A stretch of DNA of 64,000 nucleotides, taken from contig JAPEUQ010000009.1 in NCBI GenBank assembly GCA_027946365.1, positions 248,001-312,000 of the forward strand, written 5' to 3'. Shown here piece after piece: positions 44,403 to 56,663 of this stretch. How positions within the stretch are numbered: the first letter of the stretch is position 1; the number at the start of each line of letters is the position of its first letter. Below the pieces are notes generated by a model, which searched no databases, had not been told where the DNA came from, and worked only from the letters and a program-made list of their open reading frames with translations. Made by a program: the position numbers and the translations under genes. The DNA comes from Kalmusia sp. IMI 367209 (taxonomy: Eukaryota > Ascomycota > Dothideomycetes > Pleosporales > Didymosphaeriaceae).

Positions 44403-44988
44403 ATGAAGTTCTTCCAGCCTCTTGCGTTCGCAGCCCTGGCAGGCCTGGTCGCCGCCTCGCCTGTAGCGTATGATGGCGAGTGTACGTCTAGACCTCCGGG
44501 TACCTGACGAGAAACCAATTAAACACTAAGCAGCTGTCGCCCTTCGAGCCGATCAAGCACTCAACATCGATACGAACTCTGCTGCCGGCAAGCGCGAGGC
44601 TCTCCCGCAACGAGGACAGGGACCTCCGCCTCCGGGTCCTCCTCCAGGCCCACCTCCACCAAATGGTGGCAACAGACGCAGGCCTAACAAGCGCGAAGCA
44701 ATCCCGCAAAGGGGTGGAGCCAGGAATGGACAGCCGCCGCCAGGGCCACCGCCCCCGGGACCGCCGCCACCGCCGGGAGGCAATGGGAATGGACGTCGCC
44801 CGCCTAACAAGCGCGATCCTGCTCCAAAAGCTTCTGCGGATGCTTCTCCACAACAGAGACAAGGCCCGCCACCACCGGGTCCACCACCAACGGGTCCTCC
44901 TCCCCCGCAAGGTGGCGCTGGTGGTCGCAGGCCAAACAAGAGGGATGAGGACGACGATGAGTTCGATGATGACCTCGAGCTAGAGTAG
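44403..44988 (+). CDS. Kex2-processed proline-rich repeat precursor (KEP-like)
   Basis: Exons 44403-44481 and 44534-44988 give 177 residues. The signal peptide is KFFQPLAFAALAGLVAAS. Four Lys-Arg sites lie at residues 46-47, 79-80, 119-120 and 162-163 and bound three repeat units of 33, 40 and 43 residues. Units open with EALPQR, EAIPQR and DPAPK, carry runs of PPPPGPPP, and close with RRPNKR or RRPPNKR. The tail after the last Lys-Arg is acidic (DEDDDEFDDDLELE). EA and DP directly after Lys-Arg are the dipeptides that Ste13-type aminopeptidases remove from yeast alpha-factor. The layout matches fungal KEP/RiPP or pheromone-like precursors; no Trp or Tyr occurs in the units and no known pheromone core is present. 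Confidence 0.8.
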
Positions 44989-45535
44989 GAACGCCATATC
45001 GACTGGGTCTTCTCGTACTGTTGGATGCCCTCAACGTGGACACGAAAGGGGTGGTTCGAACCATGTTATCAGTCTATGTACTACTTGAGACCAAAACAAT
45101 CTATCATAGCCTCGTTGAATCTGTCTACCCATGCCAAACATCGTAACGAAATACAAAGTGATTGTCTTAGCTTAGAGTTTGTGGGGTTGAGGGAGAAGAA
45201 GGTAGCGTACAATGCTCCAATTGCTGCTGTAAAGCAGGGCATTTTGTTGAATTTGCCTGGTATGAATAAAGCAAAGATTGAGGCTATTGTAAGAAGACGT
45301 CTTGAACGAGGTTCGAGATGAGGGTGTGCGCAATATACCTAAACACGATAAGAAGACTGTTTCGTTGATAAAATTACGTAGATATGGCAAGGAGGAGGGT
45401 TAAGCACTTTTCGATCTTAATGCTATTGAGAAATGATCGCGCCACTGGGACCGGTAAAGCCTATTTAATTTACGCCATACATATGGCTATCAATTAGAAA
45501 AGGTATCATTCCCCAAAACGCCAGTGTGAACTACT
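44989..45535. other. Intergenic, tail-to-tail
   Basis: Between the repeat precursor and the 7TM gene stop. A plus frame (45025-45321) lacks splice partners or family. Nothing called. Confidence 0.45.
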
Positions 45536-47136
45536 TTAAACCAAAGCTTCTATCTCCCTCTCCGGCCTCAGTCCCTCCTCTGTCCCCCGTAATGTCGGTG
45601 AAACCCTGGTCTCCGTACTAGTAACCTCAGTCGTCTTCATAATTCCGCCTAACTTCAAGCTCGCCCCACGCCCCTGTGTATCTAGCAACTTCACACTCTC
45701 ATGACTACTCTTCTCACTTCTTCCATCTTCCCGCATACTACTCGCGCTCGCGCTCCTAGCATTGCCTTTATTTGCCGCGATGCTCGTCATCAAATGGCTC
45801 TCATAAAGCCCGTAGGGCTCAGGTGAGTATACCGGTTCGCGCCCCGCTTTGCTGCTCCCCAGACTATTCCACCCGCTCGCCTTTGTCGATTTGCAATTCG
45901 CAATCGTCCCAGCACCATACGCACGAGACGAGTATCGCGGCGTTGTGCCTGAGCGTCCTCGAGACCCGCGACCGTACGTGGAGCCTAACACGGATCGGAA
46001 GAGCGGCTTGAGGCACGGCAGGTTACCTGCTATAACGCCGACGCAGGACTCGAGCACGGTCCAGATGGTGATGTTGCGGCTGTCCCACAGCCAATCGCCT
46101 GTTCGACCGTAGTTGGGCAGGTATGAGATTTTGACGATGGCGGCAGCGGTTGCGAAAACGCCGAGACCCAGGATGCAGATTAAGGAGGATTTTTGGCGGC
46201 GGTTCAATTGGATTTGCCATAGCATTGGGATCTGGGATATTGATGTTGGTATGGGTCGGGGCAAATATGGCATTGTTGGGAGGGTTAACTTACTGGTATG
46301 ACTATGGCGAAGAGGAGGTCAGTAGTTATGTTGCAAGCTGTAACTTGTTACTTTAATATATCGAGTATAGACACTCTAGATGCCGTACCGACGTTGGCGT
46401 AACTCAGCCCTTTGAGGACATTACTAGGCCAGCAGGTGCCTTCGACTGAAGGATCCCATTGAACTGCAAGATTTGTACATTGGAACATGACCGTCTATTG
46501 ATAGTAAGGCACTGCTCCTCTTCATCATAATGGGGGCCTCAAGAACTTACAAAAAAGCAAGCAGTGGTGTAGAATGCCATAAAGACTGCGGTATTAAGTC
46601 AGGCTGGGTAATTGATAGACGCATACAGAATGGCTCACTCATGATACCCTGGATTATGCGTCGATATAATGGAACGATCGCTATGCGGAGAAGAAAGAAC
46701 CCGACCGATAGCTTGACTACGCAGATTGCGATGAGGTAGATAGGCTGGGTGACGAAGTTCAGCTTGAATGCTGTTTGGAAATTCTTATCCTCTATCTGGT
46801 CAATATGCTTTCCGGCGCCATAGTAGACCTCAGGAATGACGATGCATGCCCCAGCTATACACTGTGAAGGCGTCAGATATAGGGACATCATTGCTGCGCA
46901 TTTACTTACGAGTACCATCGCAAAGGACATTGTGTAATCCTAAGATGGTCAACGAAATGTTCCAGTATCGTGTGTCCGGTAATCCTTACATCCCACCCAA
47001 CGTTTTGGATCAGCCTCAATCGCACAAACAGCCGTGCAACCATAGTAAGAGTCGCAAAAATTGTGATCGCCAACACGACGCCCAATATCCTTGGGCCATC
47101 GTTCTCTCTTGGGTAGTGGACTGATGGGTCTGCCAT
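45536..47136 (-). CDS. PTH11-like seven-helix membrane protein (fungal rhodopsin-like domain)
   Basis: Seven exons (46990-47136, 46910-46939, 46639-46861, 46551-46585, 46389-46494, 46294-46337, 45536-46231) sum to 426 residues. Seven hydrophobic helices; typical features are ARLFVRLRL after helix 1, the ITTDLLFAIVIPIPMLWQIQLNRRQK segment after splicing (quoted in parts here: DLLFAIVIP), and IWTVLESCVGVIAGNLPCLKPLF at the last helix. Cys residues in the first extracellular loops may pair. A Ser-rich cytosolic tail of about 130 residues ends the protein. The group includes PTH11-type receptors thought to sense surfaces or metabolites; many members are uncharacterised. There is no CFEM domain at the N-terminus. 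Confidence 0.85.
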
Positions 47137-49375
47137 TTCGATAGCGTCCGCTCCAAAGCGATATCCTCAAGGAGACAGGTTGCGACCAGTTGAGAAAAGC
47201 CAAAAAGAAGTGGGCAGATGATGTTTCACGCGGCGAATGCGGTGACACGCATCGACTGAATTGAGGCCACAGGTATGGAGAAGAGGAATCCCGTTGGATT
47301 CGCACATAGCAGCCTCCAAGAACAAAAGGGACGGAGGCCAAAATAGGCAGGATACGAGAATGTCAGGTCAAGAAACTTCTGTCGCTGCACACACGCGAAA
47401 CCTACCTGTCTTCTGGGTTCAAATTCCTGTGGCAGCCACCAAGTAGTCTATCTCGTAATTGCGCGTCTGACTAGCCAGTGTTGCAAGACCCTTCGTATAC
47501 CGAGCATAGGCTCTCGGCGCGGATTCGCGGGGCGTCGAGGAGCTAAAGATGTTCCCCTGAGTCAGGCTTGCGACGGTCTACAAGGGCGCTCCCGCGAGCC
47601 AGGTGGAGTTGTCCTCGAACGAAGGAGCGGCTTGCTCTAAGGTAGGTCTCTACGATGTCTTGTCGTATGATCGATACCTTGTATTACTGCTCGTAAAAGT
47701 TTTGAAAGGCAAAGAGGACGAAAGGAGCAGGAATTGGGCTCAGCGATCGTACATGGCATCATCATCAAGTCTACCCATGGATCACAAAGCTGGAAGATGA
47801 CCTTCTGCTGCGGCGGTACCGAACGGCAGAGACGCGGGACCTTCTCGACACTAGCAAGACCGGCGCAAACTCTGTGTTCAATGTCCTCAAAGTCAACGAG
47901 GCTGCCGGTGCTGAAAGTCCACTGTTTTTTGCTCTTCTTCTGAGCAAGACGTTGCGAGAGTTGGCCAGAGAACACTCGCTTAGTGGATTCTGTGCGAGAG
48001 TCGATCAATCTGTGAGACATGATCTGCGCGGATCGTGATCGTCATGCCTGTGCATGCAAGTGTTGAGCGAGGAGGCGGCGCGCGGAGCCGGGAGCGGACC
48101 AGCCGCAGTGATTAGCGGACGGGGGACTGGATGAGTTGTTGGGTCGTGGCCTGCGCTGGGCCCTGAGGCTAGTCACGATGCGGTATGGTTCCGCTAGCAT
48201 ATGAAAGCCCATCTCCCCCTAGCACCGTCTCCAAGCGACTGAGGCGAGCACCCCGACAGCACGGTACCACCTTTTCGATAACTTCTATTATTTGTCTCTC
48301 TGTGGATCAAGCAAGCGGGGCCGATCGGGTATACAGCGAAGGTATCTCATTAGACGGAATGTCGTCTCAACCTTCCATTATCAATCTTGGGAGCTGAGTT
48401 GTTTCGTAGAGGCTGCGACAGTCGCCTTCACTAGGAAAAGGTGCGGTAGACATATCGCTGGACGGTGGGTAGCAAGCAACAGCAGAACGGCTTTCAGCGT
48501 CTGGGCTGTTCTTCAGAAGTGGGATGTCGTTCTGCCTTCTCAAAAGGTCAAGCCTACACAAAACTTCGCATGTTCTGTTGCATCCGAAGGTCTTCTTGCT
48601 TCTTGCTCGAATGTTACCACATTGAGAACGCTGGACTAGCACCGGCAACATCGGTAGACAGCCGTGATACCGGCCCCAAACCTCACCGCTACCACTACCG
48701 TTCGGTGAAGTTGCAATGTGTTCTGTCGTACTGAATGCGAGATGATTAGCGTAGTTTGCTTACAAGGTGCATGAGTTGCAAACACCGTTGCCTATGGAAC
48801 CTCGTTAGACTTTCGATCCTCACCTAACTAGTCCAACCGAGATTTAGTGCTGTAACCGCAGAACGTCGCTCGCGGGCGACTGAATCAAATTGCGCGGGAA
48901 CTGCTGTCGTGCGGGGTCCACCAAACTTAGATGTCGGCCTCGGTTTCCTTCCGAAGACCCTAGCCATGCCTTACCCTGCCAGCTTTATTCTCTCGCCTTT
49001 GAAGGACAACATGCATATCGTTGCATTAGCATAGCATTTCGTGAGCATGGGCGTGTCCCTGACACGCTGGCAGGCTGCTTGGACTATCGGTGCTTGGACT
49101 ATCGGTGCTTGAACCCTTGACAACGCGAACAGGGAAATATCGTGGAGGGAAGTGGAGCATTTTGTCCCTTCGTGTTCATCTCAACGGATCCTTTAAGAGT
49201 GGGTTTCTCGGCCTTGCTGGGTTATTTGAGCTTTTCACTTCAACGGCCACTCTTTCCCACTGCAATTTGCCAAAGCCTCAGCTGGGCGGCGTTGAGCCAC
49301 CCATCCTTTCCTTTCCAATCACCTCACTCCAGGCCTTCTCCATCACTCCTTATCGGACCACACTTACAATCTAAG
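47137..49375. other. Long intergenic region, divergent
   Basis: About 2.2 kb between the 7TM gene and the tyrosinase gene. A 127-codon minus frame with an ATG at 48020 (to 47637) has some protein-like stretches but no family or conserved pattern I can name; I leave it uncalled. A short tandem repeat is at 49078-49107. Confidence 0.4.
49078..49107 (+). repeat. 15-bp tandem repeat, two copies
   Basis: CTTGGACTATCGGTG at 49078-49092 and 49093-49107, followed by CTTGAA. It lies about 270 bases upstream of the tyrosinase ATG, so it may fall within that promoter. Confidence 0.9.
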
Positions 49376-50796
49376 ATGCGCCTCAGTACGTCTGTGGCAT
49401 TATGTCTTCTGACGAGGACCCTATCCGGTGCCACCCCTACCCTACAAGGAAACGTTTCAGTGGAATCACTTCCTACCGAGCCCTCCTCAGACGAGACGCA
49501 AGCCAACGACCAGCTTGCGCAGCTAGCATCGTTCGCGGGCCACATGACCAATGAGACTCTTGCAGAGACTACGAAGCGTGGTGGCTGCGCGCTTTGGAAC
49601 CTATCAGTTCGAAGGGAATGGTCAGTGGCGCACTCTTTTTCCACCATCATGTCATAAGGACTCGGACAATACGTACACTTCTAACTTTGTATTGAATTTA
49701 TATCTGATTGGGTCCATTGTCCACGTGAAGTATGCTGACAATCTTAATCTAGGTCTACTCTCTCCAAAAAGCAACGCAAGGCCTATACCGACGCCGTGCT
49801 CTGCCTACAGAGCAAGCCCGCTCGAACGCCATCTTCTATTGCCCCAGGCGCCAAATCCAGATTCGACGACTTTGTCGCAGTTCACATCAACCAGACAAAC
49901 TACATTCACTACACCGGCACCTTTCTCGCATGGCATCGTTACTTCACCTGGTCCTATGAGCAAGCTCTTAAGAATGATTGCGGCTACACGGGTGTCCAAC
50001 CTTATTGGGATTGGGCTTCAACGGGCCTTGTCGGCCTTGAGAAGTCCCCCTTACTCGACGGCTCTGACTACTCGATGTCCGGCAATGGCGAGCACACCGT
50101 ACAAATAGGCGATATCACCCTTGGTGGTGGAGGACTTCCCTCTCTCATTCTTCCTACAGGAACAGGAGGCGGCTGTGTCACTTCTGGTCCATTCAAGAAT
50201 ATGAAGATCAATCTTGGGCCGGCTGGACTCGCGCTCCCCGGCGCCGGCATCAACCTCGAAGTCCAAAGTAATCCCTATGCTTACAACCCACGCTGTCTCA
50301 AGCGCGATCTTACTGACTGGATCATCCGCCGCTTCTCCAATGCTACGGCCATTGTGAACAACATCGTCAAGCCCAAGGACGTCTATGACTTCCAGATGAC
50401 CATGCAGGGGTACCCTGGATCTGGTGACATTGGTATTCATGGAGGAGGACACTACGCCATGTCAGTGCTTTCTCATCATAATATCTCTCTTCAATACTGA
50501 CATCGCACAGGGGCGGCGATCCAGGCCGCGATGTCAACACGTCCCCTGGCGACCCCCTTTTTTACCTCCACCACGCCATGATTGACCGTGTGTGGTGGAT
50601 TTGGCAACTCCTTGACCATAAGGAGAGGATAGGCGCCAAGGGTATCTCTGGCACTGGCACCTTCTTGAACGTCCCGGCGAGTGCAAATACCACCTTGGAT
50701 ACTGTGATAGATCTAGGCTACGCAGCTGGACCGCCGATGAAGATGAGGGATCTGATGGATACCACGGAGGGGCCTTTTTGCTATGCATATCTATGA
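49376..50796 (+). CDS. Secreted tyrosinase copper-binding domain protein
   Basis: Exons 49376-49620, 49753-50460 and 50511-50796 give 412 residues. The signal peptide is RLSTSVALCLLTRTLSGA. After a Ser/Thr-rich stretch and KRGGCALWNLSVRREW come STLSKKQRKAYTDAVLCL and the CuA histidines: NQTNYIHYTGTFLAWHRYF (second and third His of CuA), with the first His in FVAVHINQ. The CuB site is GIHGGGHYAMGGDPGRDVN (two His) and LFYLHHAMIDRVWW. This is a type-3 dicopper oxidase that hydroxylates or oxidises phenols. The gene is 4.4 kb from the repeat precursor. Tyrosinase-domain enzymes also occur in fungal RiPP (ustiloxin) clusters, but many stand alone. Confidence 0.93.
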
Positions 50797-51235
50797 TTGC
50801 TTAGAGATGGCGTGTCGTGTGTCTGCGAAGGTAAACAAACCTAGCAGATGAGCGCTCAAGCCTCGTTTCGCCCTTCACTATTCACTATAGATAACGCAAA
50901 TAACTTATAGTACAACATTTCACCACTGCCACCGGCACTAAATCATCACACATTATATAGCACCTTCAAGCCAGGATATTGCGAATGCGATCAAAAGCGT
51001 AAAGCTGATAGGTGTGCTTTCCCCGTGCAGACCCATTCGATCTGCATGACCCGATCAAACACGCAATCATTTTGCACGAGCCGCTAAAAAGCAGAACCGT
51101 GGTATCGGTACCGGTACTGCCTAAAATGCCAAGACGCTGTCCGTGCACTCAATGCATGGTTTCTAGTATATGGTTCCCAGTGTTCCTCAACACACCGCCC
51201 CACATCGGACTATCAACCGTTTCCCCAGTGTTTTC
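50797..51235. other. Intergenic
   Basis: 3' flank of the tyrosinase gene and promoter of the RNase H gene. A second in-frame ATG for the latter sits at 51170. Nothing else seen. Confidence 0.45.
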
Positions 51236-52252
51236 ATGATGCCTCCATACGGTTGGTATCTCGCACAAGGCCTGCTTCCGCTTGGCGAAGATAGCAGCGA
51301 CGACGAAGAAGGGCCAACTACGTTGCCGAACGGTCGCATCGTCTGCGCTCCACATGGACTTGTCACGTGTGGAAAATGTTGCACCGACTACAGCTTCATG
51401 GATGATGACGACGAAGATGAAGAAGAAGAAGAGGACGAGAAGATGAATCGGAGTCTGAGCCCGGAGGATGTACCAGCCATTGATGCCAACCAGGGCCTGC
51501 CTAGCGACTTTCGTATTCCCGAGGATTTATTTGGTACCAAAAAGCGCCGTGGAACTGGGCATGTCCTTCCGTCCAAGTTTGATACTTCGCCTTCGAATCA
51601 TCCAACGGATCTATTCCTTGAGCAGTCTACTTACGGTGCACTATCGAGGTGAGTTGTTGAATGGCAAGGCAATATTGGACATGAGTACTGATATGATATC
51701 ATTAGGTACATACACCGGGACAACCCTGACCAGATTCTCATCTTCACCGACGGTGCCTGTTTGAACAATGGCCAGCCGAACCCCGCAGCTGGCTGGGCTT
51801 TCGTCCACGGACCAGGATCCGCGGGACAGCCCCTTATCACATCTGGCCGGCTCGAGCGCAAGGGGCCTTTTGGCGAGGACTGTATCCAGAGCAGCAATCG
51901 GGCAGAGTTGCGGGCCGTCATTGCTGCTCTACGGTTCCGCCACTGGGTTGGCGAGGGGTTTACGTCCGTAGTATTCGCTACCGACTCCGAGTATGTGGTG
52001 GAGGGGTCTACACAGTGGGCAAATTCCTGGGTCCAAAATGGTTGGAAAACAAGTGCGGGGAAAGGCGTCAAGAACAAAGATCTATGGGAGATGCTCTTGG
52101 GTGAGGTCGAGAGATGGCAGGAGAAGGGCTTGGTGATAAAGTTCTGGCGTATCCCGAGAGCCTGGAATCATGTCGCAGATGCAGCCGCTAAATCCGCGGC
52201 CGCCGAAGTCGAAGTGGACGAGTGGGCGGACGCCTATGGTCTTTGTATTTGA
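51236..52252 (+). CDS. Ribonuclease H1-like protein
   Basis: Exons 51236-51648 and 51706-52252 give 319 residues (an upstream ATG at 51170 would add 22). The N-terminal half is acidic and disordered (an Asp/Glu run) with a CAPHGLVTCGKCCTDYSF cysteine motif that may bind zinc. The RNase H fold follows: ILIFTDGACLNNGQPNPAAGW (first Asp), SSNRAELRAV (Glu), VVFATDSEYVV (Asp) and WNHVADAAAK (last Asp), so the DEDD catalytic set is complete. The enzyme cuts RNA in RNA-DNA hybrids. The Cys-rich leader is a feature of a fungal subgroup, in place of the hybrid-binding domain of animal RNase H1. Confidence 0.87.
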
Positions 52253-53268
52253 TGGTAAGAAACGAACCACGCAGCAAGTCAGTCTCATTTCTGGAAGTGG
52301 TTAGACAAAACATTATCTCAAAGTCGCACTTGATACCGTAGCGAAGGAACTTCTACGTATGGTGGATCCCAGTGTAAGTCTTTCGCCCGGCGAAATGGGG
52401 CGTATATCACAATGTGAACATCGATGCACAGGTTTGGTAGAAGCTATCTCGGCGTCTGTGTATGAATAGAAATAAATGTTTACGGCTACAGAACTAGCCT
52501 TTCCATCTCTGTTATCTTTTTTACTTGTGTCTCTAGCGCCTCCAACTTCCGAGCCCGCACTGCTACGCAATACGCGCACTTCACCACAGCACAAGCAAAG
52601 CAGTCAGAAAAAGCCCAGACTCCACTTAGCAGCATTTCAGGACCGCAGGTAGCTTTAAACAACATTAAGTCTCGGCGCACACCATACTGGATGCCTGCCG
52701 CGCTATGCACACACGGAGCAGCTCTCCATTTTGCGAGTCAAGTGCTCTTGCTCTAGATACTGGCCACGAACGGCGCCCATCGAAGATGTGTCGCGGTGTA
52801 CACTGTGTGGTTTGGTTTCCGAAGACAGCAGGTGAAAAATTGTCGCGCTTTGCTGTGTATACTACTCGAATTGTAGCAAATACCCATGCTTGACTCGTGC
52901 TTACGGTGGATTCCAGGGGGTCAACTCATTCGAGACATCGGACTGATGTGGCCGCATTAGGTAAATGGTGGGTAAGGAAGAACGTGAGTCGAACATAAGA
53001 CGAACGGAAGCACCCAGGCCTGGAATATGAGCAATGATTCCTCATTCAGGCAACCTACACTATATACTTAGCGGATGTCCGAAGACAATCCGCAACATGC
53101 CGTCTTCCTTCCACAAAAACGCCGTCTATGCAAGGCCCCAAATGAGTACGGAGATGAGATATGGCACACGAAAAAGGAAAAAATGCGAAATGCCTCGGAA
53201 ACAATCCTTGGCCTATATCTACACAGCCGGCCTCAACGGCCGGACGGAACTCCACAGCACAAAGCATG
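52253..53268. other. Intergenic, tail-to-tail
   Basis: Between RNase H and the ABC transporter stop. Short open frames on both strands have no coding character that I can support. Confidence 0.45.
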
Positions 53269-56200
53269 CTACCGCCTCTCCACAAGCAGCAGGTGCATAG
53301 CTAGATATGCTAAGATGACGAATGCGCCGCCAAACACGGCGAGCCCGATGCAATCTCTCCACAACGCCATGACGTTGAAGCCGAACGAGCTGAGAATGGC
53401 GGAGCCAGGTACTTCGATGTCGAGGCCGTATTTGTGGTCTACGAGGGAGAGGTATTTGACTTCGTTGACAATCAATCCCTCGAAAGCATAGTGGAAGATC
53501 GACAACTGTTCCAATTCATTAGCGACGTTGGTGAATGGATGGGCGGAAACTTACGGTTTGCAACCACTTCGCCGCCGCGGGTATACTGTCCTTGTTCAAG
53601 AAGAAACCGGAGAAGAGCAGACTGAACAGCATAACGAGCACGCCAATCAGATTCGCGACTCCTCCATTATGGAACACAATGCCGATGAACAAACAGACAG
53701 CCGCGGCAGCCAAGTTAAACAAGACCAGGAATAGAACGAACTTCAGGAATTGAGGCCATGCTGGAACGAGGCCCGTCATTGGGTATACAATGATGCAAAG
53801 GATGATTGGTGGAACGAGGCGTAGTGGTACAATGTCGAAAAAGACCTTGGCGGCGAAGTATGATAATGGCGAATAGTATCCTTTGGCGCGTTCCCTTGTG
53901 AACAGAAGTCGCTCAGGGGCAAATACCGTGAGAACAGTCAAAGTGCTGAAGCCAAACAGTGCTAAGACGAAGAAGAACAGACCCAAACGGTTTTGGAAAC
54001 CCTTGATGTCGTCTGTCAAGCCGAAGAACAGGAAGCCTAGAAACACGGCGAGGACAATCGAGATAGCGTAGTGCGTTAACATAAGCATTGGGTTTCGGTA
54101 AAGGTTACGCCAGGTCCGTCTGGATAGAATGATGAATTGACCAAGCAGTCCGATTTTTCGGAAACCTTTGACTTTCCCGGCGGCCACAAAACCATTAGCT
54201 TCCTGAAGACTGTTACTGTTGCCATTGGCTTCGTTAGCTGATGAGATCGCGCTGGCAATGTCTTCGTGAAGAGCAGCGGCAACATCTGAGGTTGCGTATG
54301 CGGTTACGAGTGTGTCCAGGTTAGTGCCAGTCCCGCCGTCGGCAGGAGGAGGCAGTTCGTCCGGATCTTCTAGGATCTGGGGAGGCGGGGCACCTTGTTG
54401 ACGCGAAAGTTTTAGCCACTGAGCATTACTACCACCCGTGCGCTCATAGGGGGCTTCATCATCAGTTTTGGGGGACATCGTACCATCATTGGGAGCTGAG
54501 CTCTTCTTCCTCGTAAAGAGCTCACGCTCCTGCTGTTGCTTGATAGATGTTCTGCGCTTGCCCTTTGGCCGAATGCTGGAGACGCTCGGACTGCCCACCG
54601 TGTCCTGCTCAGTATTGACGCTTCGAATCGACTTCACCCCAATGGCGCTGCTTGCTCTTGTCTCTAGACCTTGTCTTGAAAAAAGTGAGCTATCTTCGTC
54701 GATGGGTCGGGTTGCGGCACTAGCGTGCATTGTGAGATCCACCAGATAGTCGGCAATGTTAAAACCAGGTGGGCAGGTGTACCCAATGTTGTCAAAGTAT
54801 GGTTGGCAGTTTTCGAAGGGTCCTGAGTATACGGTCCTACCTTTGGCGAGCAAAATCAGTTGGTCGAACAGAGCCACGATGTTAGAGCGCGGCTGGTGGA
54901 TGGTAAATACCACAGTCCTGTTATAAGTCTTGACCAGATTAACCAAGCATTCGACGACATTGAACGCATTGAATGCGTCAAGGCCGCTAGTAGGCTCATC
55001 TAGGAAAAGGATACTGGGAGAGGTGACCAATTCGCACGCAATTCCAACACGACGCTTCTCTCCTCCAGATATACCACGGCCACCCTCCTCGGACCCGATC
55101 TTCTGATGACGAATAGCGTGAATGCCTAGCTGTCGCTCGATATCTTCTACACGCTGCTCCTTTGAGGAACGGCTCATCTCTTTGGGAAGCCGTAATAGGG
55201 CCGAGTCCAGAATGGTCTCATGGACGGTCAAAGTAGGCAGCATGGTATCTTCCTGGTCCACAAATCCAATGACACTACGAAACTCGTCATCACGGACTTT
55301 CTCACCATTGAGGTAGAAATTTCCACCAGTGATGCCAATCTTGTTCTTGCGTGCAAGGATATCGAGGAACGTCGTTTTTCCAGCGCCCGAGGCACCCATG
55401 ATAGCTAGAAGTTCTCCTGGGTGCACTGCTCCGGTGATACCAGATAGGATCTGCTTTCCTTTTAGTTGATAAGCTACGTTCTCGAATGTTAAAGAAGCCG
55501 GCTTGTGGTCAGCTAAAAGCTTTGCATTTTCTTCTTCCTCGTCGTCGGAAAGGTGAATCGGGCCCCATCTTCGCCTTTCGGCCCTGCGAGATAGATACCA
55601 GATGACTAAAATGACGGCCACGATGAACAGAGCGCATCCTGCGATGACACCAGCAATTAGAGGAGTATTGATTGTCTTGATTGGCCTTTCGTAGCCGGGA
55701 ACCTCGGTCTCGTAAAGGCACTCTCCTGCGTTGCACTTGAGGAAGATGCTCTTGTCTCCGAAGACACTGGAGATAAGGTCGTCCATGGCAGGTTCTGAGA
55801 AGATGCTGCCGCTGTCTTTGCTGGGTTCCACGGTGGAAATGGACGTGAACTCGGCTGGCCCCTTTATTGAATCCTTCAAGAAATCTCCAATATCGAGAGA
55901 TCCCGCTTCTCCACACAGCATTCTACCCGGTACGCAAGCGCATTTGATGTTGTCGCAATTATATGTGGAGATGTTGCGATCAGGTAGGGCTTCGAAATTC
56001 GAGGTGCAGGCGTCGAGGGCGCAGTAGAAGGATTCTCTCTGGTCGACCCAGACTAGACGAGTTAACCCACGCGACTGGAACATCTGAGAGATGATGCTTA
56101 CACTGAAAGTTACATTCCTCGGTCTCCTTATTACACGAAAAGGTTGCCTGCGGCTTCTTGTCCTTGAGTTGGTCAAGAATCTTCCTATTTGTGATGTCGC

Positions 56201-56663
56201 ACATCTGGAAGTTCTCCTTCACCAACTGGCCCTCCTTGAAGCACACGCCGCCCTCTCCTTCCGGCATCATGGCATTGCATGCCTGATTCGTTTGACACAC
56301 GTTGCAGTTTATCCCTTCCCAGCCCTCTTTGCAGTCGCACGTGTCGCCACTTCTTGGAGCTCTGTTCCGATTGCCATCAGGCAATGCGCCGCAAAGTGGC
56401 GTGGAGCAGTCCTCTCCTCCAAAGCCAGGAGTGCAGTCGCACTTTCCATTCCCTTTCACGCACTTGGCGAACTGGTGGCACTGAAAGTCGTCGAGGTTGC
56501 AGTTGAAGCATGGTGGGCAGCCATCGGGCCGGTCGTCATACAGCGAGAAGAGGTCTAATGGTGCTTCGGCGGCGGAATAATTAGCGAAGGTCTTGCGAGC
56601 TATCGAAGGTCCCGCGAATGATAGCGAGACCAAGAGCGCGGTGGTCCATGGGGTATGTCGCAT
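53269..56663 (-). CDS. ABCG-family transporter (ADP1-type)
   Basis: Exons 56102-56663, 53555-56052 and 53269-53505 give 1098 residues. It has a signal peptide, then a large Cys-rich EGF-like ectodomain ([49 protein letters not shown]), as in yeast Adp1. A first transmembrane helix (about 335-360) follows. The single nucleotide-binding domain has Walker [11 protein letters not shown]-loop VDQED, signature [10 protein letters not shown] and Walker [14 protein letters not shown] Ser-rich cytosolic linker comes next, then six helices of the permease half starting [19 protein letters not shown]. It ends HLLLVERR. The substrate is unknown; half-size transporters of this type dimerise. Confidence 0.94.

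Noticed and set aside
44488..44939. Long minus-strand frames rich in Arg/Trp and Gly opposite the repeat precursor
   Set aside because: They are the complement of the proline-codon runs; they have no plausible domain, while the plus strand gives a spliced, signal-peptide-bearing protein.
47420..47450. GGTTCAAATTCC, similar to a tRNA B-box
   Set aside because: The flanking bases do not form a good T-arm or acceptor stem, and no A-box is found at the right distance.
47637..48020. 127-codon minus-strand ATG frame
   Set aside because: No recognisable family, no splice partners and mixed composition; length is within chance expectation for this GC content.
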